Assembly: GCA_964342575.1 (NCBI GenBank)
Contig: CAYFGZ010000116.1
Location: 1-10,714, forward strand
Direction: 5' to 3'
Origin: GCA-002701455 sp964342575
GTDB taxonomy: Bacteria > Pseudomonadota > Alphaproteobacteria > Thalassobaculales > Thalassobaculaceae
Length of the DNA stretch: 10,714 nucleotides
The number at the start of each line of letters is the position of its first letter. The first letter of the stretch is position 1. A model generated the notes under the pieces. The model was not told the DNA's origin. It saw only the letters and a program-made list of their open reading frames with translations, and did not search any database. Both the position numbers and the translations under genes were made by a program. Below, piece by piece: positions 6,279-10,714 of this stretch.

Positions 6279-7589
6279 TTAACCCATTTTTAGAATCGCG
6301 TGTCTACTATCCAGGAATTCTTCAAAAGTCTGGATAGCAAAGTCCAAATCAGCATCCGTCATAGGCAAGGATAGATTCATCATGCATCGTCTCGCGTGAT
6401 ATACACCTCCATTAAGCATATCTAAATGCATCAAATCTCGTTTTCTACTTGCTACAGGGTCGATTATTGGCCTTAGAACCGGCTTATCTGTGAAATGCAC
6501 GTTACTCATTGAACCTATGCCGGTTACCTGGATAGGAAGAGATCGCTTTTCTACGCAGTTGGTGAGCCGTTTCCTAAATACGTCTCCTTTTTCATTAAGC
6601 ACCTTACAAGCTTCTGGCGTAAATAATTGTGTGAGCCCAGCAAGACCAGCTGTCATTGTCATAATATTATTATTGAAAGTGCCGGCATGGGGCCAGGCTC
6701 CCTTAGATTTAGGATTGAAGCCCTCCATAATATCAGCTCTGCCTCCAAAACCACCAAAAGACACCCCTCCTCCAAGGTATTTTCCAAGAGTGATCAAATC
6801 AGGCAAAATATCTAATTCTCCATGACGTCCACCTGGGGCTAGGCGAGAAGTCATTACTTCATCGAAAATTAATAACGCACCTACTTCCTGGGTGGCTTCT
6901 CTCAAAGTCTCCAGAAATTCTGTTGTAGCAGGAATGCAGCCGCTCGATCCCATCATTGGTTCGACAATGATGCAAGCTAGATCGTCTGCAATGCGTTTTA
7001 TCGAATCACGGGCGGCTTCCGGATCATTGTAGGGAATTAACGTAATATCATAAGGCGCATTGATTGGAGAAGGAGAAGCGAAATAGAGCACGCCACCGTG
7101 GTAGCCCCCCTGCATTGCCATCACTTGTGAACGCCCTGTAAAAGCTCTTGCGGCCCCTATAGCCATAAGGTTTGCCTCGGTCCCCGAATTTGTGAACCTG
7201 ACTAGATCAAGTGCCGGAAAACGATCAACAATTACTTGGGCCAATCGAGCTTCCATGAGGTTTGGCCCTCCCAATACTATGCCGTCTCGAACAGCAGTCT
7301 CTATAGCAGCCTGAATAATAGGGTTATCATGGCCATAAATCCCCGCGGTATATTCACCAAGAAAATCAACCAATTTGTGGCCATCCGCATCGTACAGATA
7401 AGCACCTTCCCCCTTCGCAAAAGTCAACGGATAGGGTGCATAGTGCAAAACTGTCCGAGTGTTTCCACCTGGCATTACTTCAGCCGCCTTCGAATGCATT
7501 GCCGCACTCTTGGGATTACGCTGTATAAAATTCTCTTCGGCTTCAATATATGAACTTTCTAAATCCGCGTTCACCAATATAGCCGTCAT
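6279..7589 (-). CDS. Class III PLP aminotransferase, beta-phenylalanine/beta-amino-acid aminotransferase-like
   Basis: This is a fold-type I, PLP-dependent cytoplasmic enzyme of 436 residues in the aspartate-aminotransferase superfamily branch that includes glutamate-1-semialdehyde aminomutase. K270 in LGKYLGGG is the Schiff-base lysine. FDEVM (242-246) holds the cofactor-binding aspartate, NSGTEAN (134-140) binds phosphate, and GGYHGG (161-166) stacks on the ring. From memory it closely follows the (S)-beta-phenylalanine aminotransferase of Variovorax. Shared segments are MPGGNTRTVLHYAPYPLT, EYTAGIYGH and HAGTFNNN. R45 and R401 fall at the two arginines that bind the substrate carboxylate there. 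A true haem-pathway hemL is less likely because of those features. The ATG is preceded by GGGAGG with a five-base gap. It appears monocistronic, divergent from purB and convergent with the RraA-family gene. The natural amino donor and acceptor are unknown. Confidence 0.88.
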   Translation of the reverse strand: MTAILVNADLESSYIEAEENFIQRNPKSAAMHSKAAEVMPGGNTRTVLHYAPYPLTFAKGEGAYLYDADGHKLVDFLGEYTAGIYGHDNPIIQAAIETAVRDGIVLGGPNLMEARLAQVIVDRFPALDLVRFTNSGTEANLMAIGAARAFTGRSQVMAMQGGYHGGVLYFASPSPINAPYDITLIPYNDPEAARDSIKRIADDLACIIVEPMMGSSGCIPATTEFLETLREATQEVGALLIFDEVMTSRLAPGGRHGELDILPDLITLGKYLGGGVSFGGFGGRADIMEGFNPKSKGAWPHAGTFNNNIMTMTAGLAGLTQLFTPEACKVLNEKGDVFRKRLTNCVEKRSLPIQVTGIGSMSNVHFTDKPVLRPIIDPVASRKRDLMHLDMLNGGVYHARRCMMNLSLPMTDADLDFAIQTFEEFLDSRHAILKMG

Positions 7590-7869
7590 CCTAGCCTCCC
7601 GTTGATTACTTTCACGCCCCTGTGTTGCTCGTATTTTCTTTGATCACAATTGGAGTTATCCGATTCGTAGTAAAAAAACCATCCTGAAACTTAATAGGCG
7701 CCTCATTCCTTGTTAAAAAAGTTAATAAATATTTCTCTAAACAGCCTACTTTTCGCCATAATTCAAAAGATATGACCTTTATATTAAAAACCTACTTAGG
7801 CCCTGACACAGCAATACGATAAAGTACTAAAAGATACAAGTTTGCACCAATGAGTTAAGGACAGAAAAA
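7590..7869. promoter_or_regulatory. 280-bp divergent intergenic region between the aminotransferase and purB
   Basis: No plausible gene is seen here. The region is AT-rich and must carry outward promoters for both flanking genes. A weak purB promoter candidate is CTGACA (7803-7808) with TACTAA (7825-7830) 16 bp later. An isolated 8-bp palindrome AGGCGCCT lies at 7696-7703 with partly matching flanks. On the left, TGATCA sits at 7641-7646. I cannot assign a regulator to any of these. Confidence 0.35.
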
Positions 7870-9171
7870 ATGATACCGCGCTATTCTCGGCAAGTCATGA
7901 CTAAAATTTGGGAACCGGAAAATAAGTTTCGCATTTGGTTTGAAATCGAAGCGCACGCCTGTGACGCTCAGGCGAAATTGGGAACCATTCCCAAGAAAGC
8001 CGCAAAGCAAGTTTGGGAACGAGGAGCTTTTGATATAGATCGCATTGATAAAATCGAAGCAGACGTGAAACACGACGTCATCGCCTTTCTAACCAATCTA
8101 GCGGAATATGTTGGTCCAGAAGCAAGATTTGTTCACCAAGGAATGACGTCGTCAGATGTTCTAGATACATGCCTCTCGGTTCAGCTATGTCAGGCTGCGG
8201 ATATTCTCTCCAACGACCTTGATCAGTTGCTTGCTGCTTTAAAGAAAAAGGCCAACGAATATAAACTTACGCCAACTGTTGGGCGCAGCCACGCTATCCA
8301 CGCGGAACCAACAACATTTGGCCTTAAGTTAGCCAGTTTTTACGCCGAATTTGATCGGAATAAAGAACGCCTAAAGAACGCTCGAAAAGAAATTTCGACC
8401 TGTGCTATTTCTGGACCAGTAGGCACGTTTGCGAGTATTGACCCAGAAGTTGAAAAACATGTAGCTAAGAAGCTTGGCCTTCAAGTGGAACCCGTGTCGA
8501 CGCAAATTATTCCACGAGATCGGCATGCTATGTTCTTTGCCATTTTGGGTGTTATCGCAAGCTCACTGGAACGCCTAGCTGTGGAAATCCGACATCTTCA
8601 AAGAACGGAAGTCCGAGAAGCCGAAGAATTTTTTTCTGCCGGCCAGAAGGGCTCTTCCTCTATGCCACACAAACGCAACCCCGTGCTCACAGAGAATGTA
8701 ACAGGTCTGACTCGATTGTTACGAGGGCATGTTATTCCAGCTATGGAAAACGTTGCCTTATGGCACGAAAGAGATATATCACATTCTTCAGTAGAGCGGG
8801 TGATTTCCCCGGATGCGACAATAGCATTGGATTTTGCATTAGCCCGAATGACAAACGTCGTCGAGAAGCTGATAATTTATCCTGACAACATGCAAGCAAA
8901 CCTCGACAAGCTTGGAGGTTTAATACACTCGCAAAGGATACTTTTAGAATTAACCCAGAGGGGAATGAGTAGGGAAGCCTCCTATGAAGTGGTTCAGCGA
9001 AATGCTATGCCAGCTTGGGTTGAAGGCAAGGATTTTAAGGTACTTCTCAAAAATGATTCCGATGTTAGAAATTATTTAAACGAAGATGAGATCGACAAAC
9101 TCTTTGATCTCAGTTTTCACCTAAAACACGTCGACACAATTTTCAATCGGGTATTTAAAAATCAAGTATAG
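7870..9171 (+). CDS. purB: Adenylosuccinate lyase
   Basis: PurB catalyses two beta-eliminations of fumarate in purine synthesis: SAICAR to AICAR, and adenylosuccinate to AMP. It is a cytoplasmic homotetramer of the fumarase/aspartase superfamily. The 433-residue length matches the Bacillus-type enzyme (about 431). Catalytic positions known from that enzyme coincide in number: H68, H89 and H141 (in GRSHAIHAEPTTFG), K268 and E275. The superfamily signature GSSSMPHKRNP (261-271) is the mobile catalytic loop, and QGMTSSDVLDT (90-100) is the substrate-binding segment. The ATG at 7870 follows AAGGACAG, an acceptable ribosome site. It stands alone rather than in a pur operon and converges on sfsA with 30 bp between stops. 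Nothing is truncated or missing. This is the most certain call in the window. Confidence 0.97.
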   Translation: MIPRYSRQVMTKIWEPENKFRIWFEIEAHACDAQAKLGTIPKKAAKQVWERGAFDIDRIDKIEADVKHDVIAFLTNLAEYVGPEARFVHQGMTSSDVLDTCLSVQLCQAADILSNDLDQLLAALKKKANEYKLTPTVGRSHAIHAEPTTFGLKLASFYAEFDRNKERLKNARKEISTCAISGPVGTFASIDPEVEKHVAKKLGLQVEPVSTQIIPRDRHAMFFAILGVIASSLERLAVEIRHLQRTEVREAEEFFSAGQKGSSSMPHKRNPVLTENVTGLTRLLRGHVIPAMENVALWHERDISHSSVERVISPDATIALDFALARMTNVVEKLIIYPDNMQANLDKLGGLIHSQRILLELTQRGMSREASYEVVQRNAMPAWVEGKDFKVLLKNDSDVRNYLNEDEIDKLFDLSFHLKHVDTIFNRVFKNQV

Positions 9172-9201
9172 GCCTTGATACTGCGACCTATGTTTCTAAA
9201 T

Positions 9202-9918
9202 TCACTTCAATATAATCTCTAATTTGTCTCGGAGCTTAATGCTTTTTAAGCATATCGACGTATCAAAACAAAGAACTTCCAAGCCCGCCTCTATTCCGCC
9301 TAAAAGCGTTTTATAATAGTTTGGGTCTATATCCTTCGCGATTTTAAAATATCGACAATCTATTCGCTGCACTAGGAAAATTAAAATTCCTCTATCTCCA
9401 GCGATAACTTGGTTCACGATCTCGTTTATGTGACGCGCACCTCTTTCTGTTACGGAGTCGGGAAATTCGGCGATCCCATAACCCAGTCGACTATCACGCC
9501 TCAAGTGAACATTTTTTACTTCAACCCAACAACGACCGCGTACTTCATCATCCAGGAGGATGTCAATCCGTGAGCGCTGTCCATAATTAACTTCTCTTTT
9601 CAGGGTTTTATAACCGTACAGATCAGGTATCATATTTTCTTTTATAGCTTCTGAAACAATATCGTTCGGGTGGGTAGTGTTTATCCCAACTAGGCTACCG
9701 TTGATTTCCATTAATTCTAATGTGAAGGGTAACTTGCGTTTTGGGTTATCGGATCGGGACAACCAGACTTTTGAACCCGGCTCCGTCAATCCAATCATTC
9801 GCCCTGGATTTGGGCAATGAGCAGTTATTTCTTCACCCGTCTCCAGGCGAATATCGGCTAAAAAACGTTTATACCGTCTAAGAAGGTTTCCGGAATAAAG
9901 TGGTGCAGGGAGTTGCAT
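9202..9918 (-). CDS. sfsA: SfsA family DNA/RNA nuclease
   Basis: SfsA was first described in Escherichia coli as a sugar fermentation stimulation protein and is now generally annotated as a DNA/RNA nuclease. The 238-residue product has the N-terminal OB-like part with PLYSGNLLRRYKRFLADI and AHCPNPGRM. The nuclease part shows RSRIDILL followed by WVEVKNVHL. D119, E133 and K135 form the PD-(D/E)XK catalytic set. FPDSVTERGARH is the usual family signature after it. I chose the ATG at 9918 because the protein then starts MQLPAPL, as relatives do. A TTG at 9930 would add four residues, and neither start has a strong Shine-Dalgarno. It is divergent from the CinA-like gene with 65 bp between the two start codons, in which the two promoters must lie. 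Confidence 0.94.
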   Translation of the reverse strand: MQLPAPLYSGNLLRRYKRFLADIRLETGEEITAHCPNPGRMIGLTEPGSKVWLSRSDNPKRKLPFTLELMEINGSLVGINTTHPNDIVSEAIKENMIPDLYGYKTLKREVNYGQRSRIDILLDDEVRGRCWVEVKNVHLRRDSRLGYGIAEFPDSVTERGARHINEIVNQVIAGDRGILIFLVQRIDCRYFKIAKDIDPNYYKTLLGGIEAGLEVLCFDTSICLKSIKLRDKLEIILK

Positions 9919-9983
9919 GTTGGGACACAATGAGCGATTGTCGGTTAGAACTTATTTGATCATTACAATAGAAGAAACTTTCT

Positions 9984-10714
9984 ATGAACTCGAATCTTTC
10001 TGCAACCAATATTGTTACATCTGCCTTCGTAATCATTGGCAACGAAATTCTATCTGGGCGAACGAAGGATGTAAATTTGGCATATCTTGCTAAGGAATTA
10101 GTGATAACAGGAATCCGTTTGGAGGAAGTAAGGGTGATCCAAGACGATCGCCACGTTATAGCCGATACAATTCGAGTGCTCAGAAAAAAATATGATTATA
10201 TTTTTACTTCCGGCGGTATTGGACCAACGCATGATGACATAACTTGTGAGTCTGTCGCCCAATCTTTCGGTTTAGAAGTCGAATATCATCCTGATGCGCT
10301 CGAACGGATGAAGGTTCACGCCAAAGAACGTGGAGTACAGCTGAATGAGGCGCGGCTAAGGATGGCGCGCACTCCGGTGGGAGCTACCCTGATACTCAAC
10401 CCTGTATCGGCCGCTCCTGGATTTACAGTAGAAAATGTCCACGTAATGGCCGGCGTTCCTGCTGTATTTCAAGCCATGGTAAATGAGCTACTACCAACAC
10501 TTCGAGCCGGCACAAGGATTCATTCAAAAACCGTTGTTTGTAACTTGGGGGAAGGAACAGTTGCACGCGGTCTAGAGGAAATTCAAAAAAATCATCCAAC
10601 AATTGATATAGGGAGCTATCCTTTCTTTCGGGATGGTATCTATGGAACCTCACTCGTACTGCGTGGTCCTTCGATTGTAGCATTAGAAACCGTCGCGGAA
10701 GCAATACGCCATTT
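9984..10714 (+). CDS. CinA-like molybdopterin-binding domain protein (competence/damage-inducible protein A N-terminal type), 3' partial
   Basis: The frame opens at ATG 9984 and stays open to the window end (243 codons plus two bases), so the stop lies to the right. The protein has a MoaB/MogA-type fold. FVIIGNEILSGRTKDVNLAYLAKEL (residues 15-39) is broken by no stop, and DYIFTSGGIGPTHDDIT (71-87) holds the GG-GPT-DD motif of molybdopterin-binding domains. MAGVPAVF (155-162) and GSYPFFRDG (210-218) match the COG1058 part of CinA. Alphaproteobacteria often have a stand-alone version of about 250 residues without the C-terminal nicotinamide-nucleotide amidase; since most of that length is seen, this is probably such a short form, but a fused C-terminal domain beyond the window cannot be excluded. 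Its cellular role is uncertain. The ribosome site is weak (AGAA). A -10-like TACAAT lies at 9964-9969. It is divergent from sfsA. Confidence 0.9.
   Translation, partial: MNSNLSATNIVTSAFVIIGNEILSGRTKDVNLAYLAKELVITGIRLEEVRVIQDDRHVIADTIRVLRKKYDYIFTSGGIGPTHDDITCESVAQSFGLEVEYHPDALERMKVHAKERGVQLNEARLRMARTPVGATLILNPVSAAPGFTVENVHVMAGVPAVFQAMVNELLPTLRAGTRIHSKTVVCNLGEGTVARGLEEIQKNHPTIDIGSYPFFRDGIYGTSLVLRGPSIVALETVAEAIRH

Noticed and set aside
6490..6825. 111-codon plus-strand frame inside the aminotransferase gene
   Set aside because: It is antisense to the PLP-lysine and substrate-loop region and its translation is low-complexity, without family features.
7236..7553. 105-codon plus-strand frame inside the aminotransferase gene
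   Set aside because: Antisense to conserved N-terminal aminotransferase motifs; no independent evidence of coding.
9919..9983. Paired promoters for sfsA and the cinA-like gene
   Set aside because: TACAAT at 9964-9969 is a fair -10, but the best -35 (TTGTCG, 9938-9943) is 20 bp away, and nothing convincing is seen for sfsA.
10423..10704. Minus-strand open frame at the right edge
   Set aside because: It is the complement of the cinA-like reading frame, which carries the conserved motifs.

Overview
The window looks like chromosomal DNA of an alphaproteobacterium, probably an environmental or marine one. The DNA is moderately AT-rich (by eye a GC content in the mid-40s; not computed). The lineage call rests on the gene set: a GcvT-type flavoenzyme, a beta-amino-acid-type class III aminotransferase, an RraA-family enzyme, and an sfsA/cinA-like pair that I recall as common near map in Alphaproteobacteria. 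This is inference; no rRNA or tRNA is present to fix the taxonomy.

The left two thirds (bases 1-7589) hold catabolic, accessory-type genes. An altronate/galactarate dehydratase-family gene (+) enters from the left edge with its first codons missing. It faces a two-gene minus-strand unit: an MFS transporter followed by an 825-residue FAD oxidoreductase/aminomethyltransferase of the dimethylglycine/sarcosine dehydrogenase type. Divergent from the transporter is an RraA-family aldolase gene (+). It has the best ribosome binding site in the window and an AT-rich, palindrome-containing upstream region with a hairpin-rich leader. Converging on it is a class III aminotransferase (-) that resembles (S)-beta-phenylalanine aminotransferase and keeps both carboxylate-binding arginines.

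The right third (7870-10714) is housekeeping: purB (+), sfsA (-), and, divergent from sfsA, a CinA/MoaB-type molybdopterin-binding-domain gene (+) that runs off the right edge.

The genes alternate in strand, giving three very short convergent junctions (17, 40 and 30 bp) with no convincing hairpin terminator. The only obvious co-transcribed pair is the transporter plus the flavoenzyme. A plausible reading is that the transporter imports an N-methylated or other small organic acid, which the flavoenzyme oxidises with C1 transfer to tetrahydrofolate. The dehydratase, aldolase and aminotransferase would feed other acids and amino acids into central metabolism. No single pathway is proved by the sequence. 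I see no mobile element, CRISPR array, tRNA, rRNA, phage gene or defence system, and no clearly undescribed system. The most open question is the regulatory region between the transporter and the RraA-family gene.
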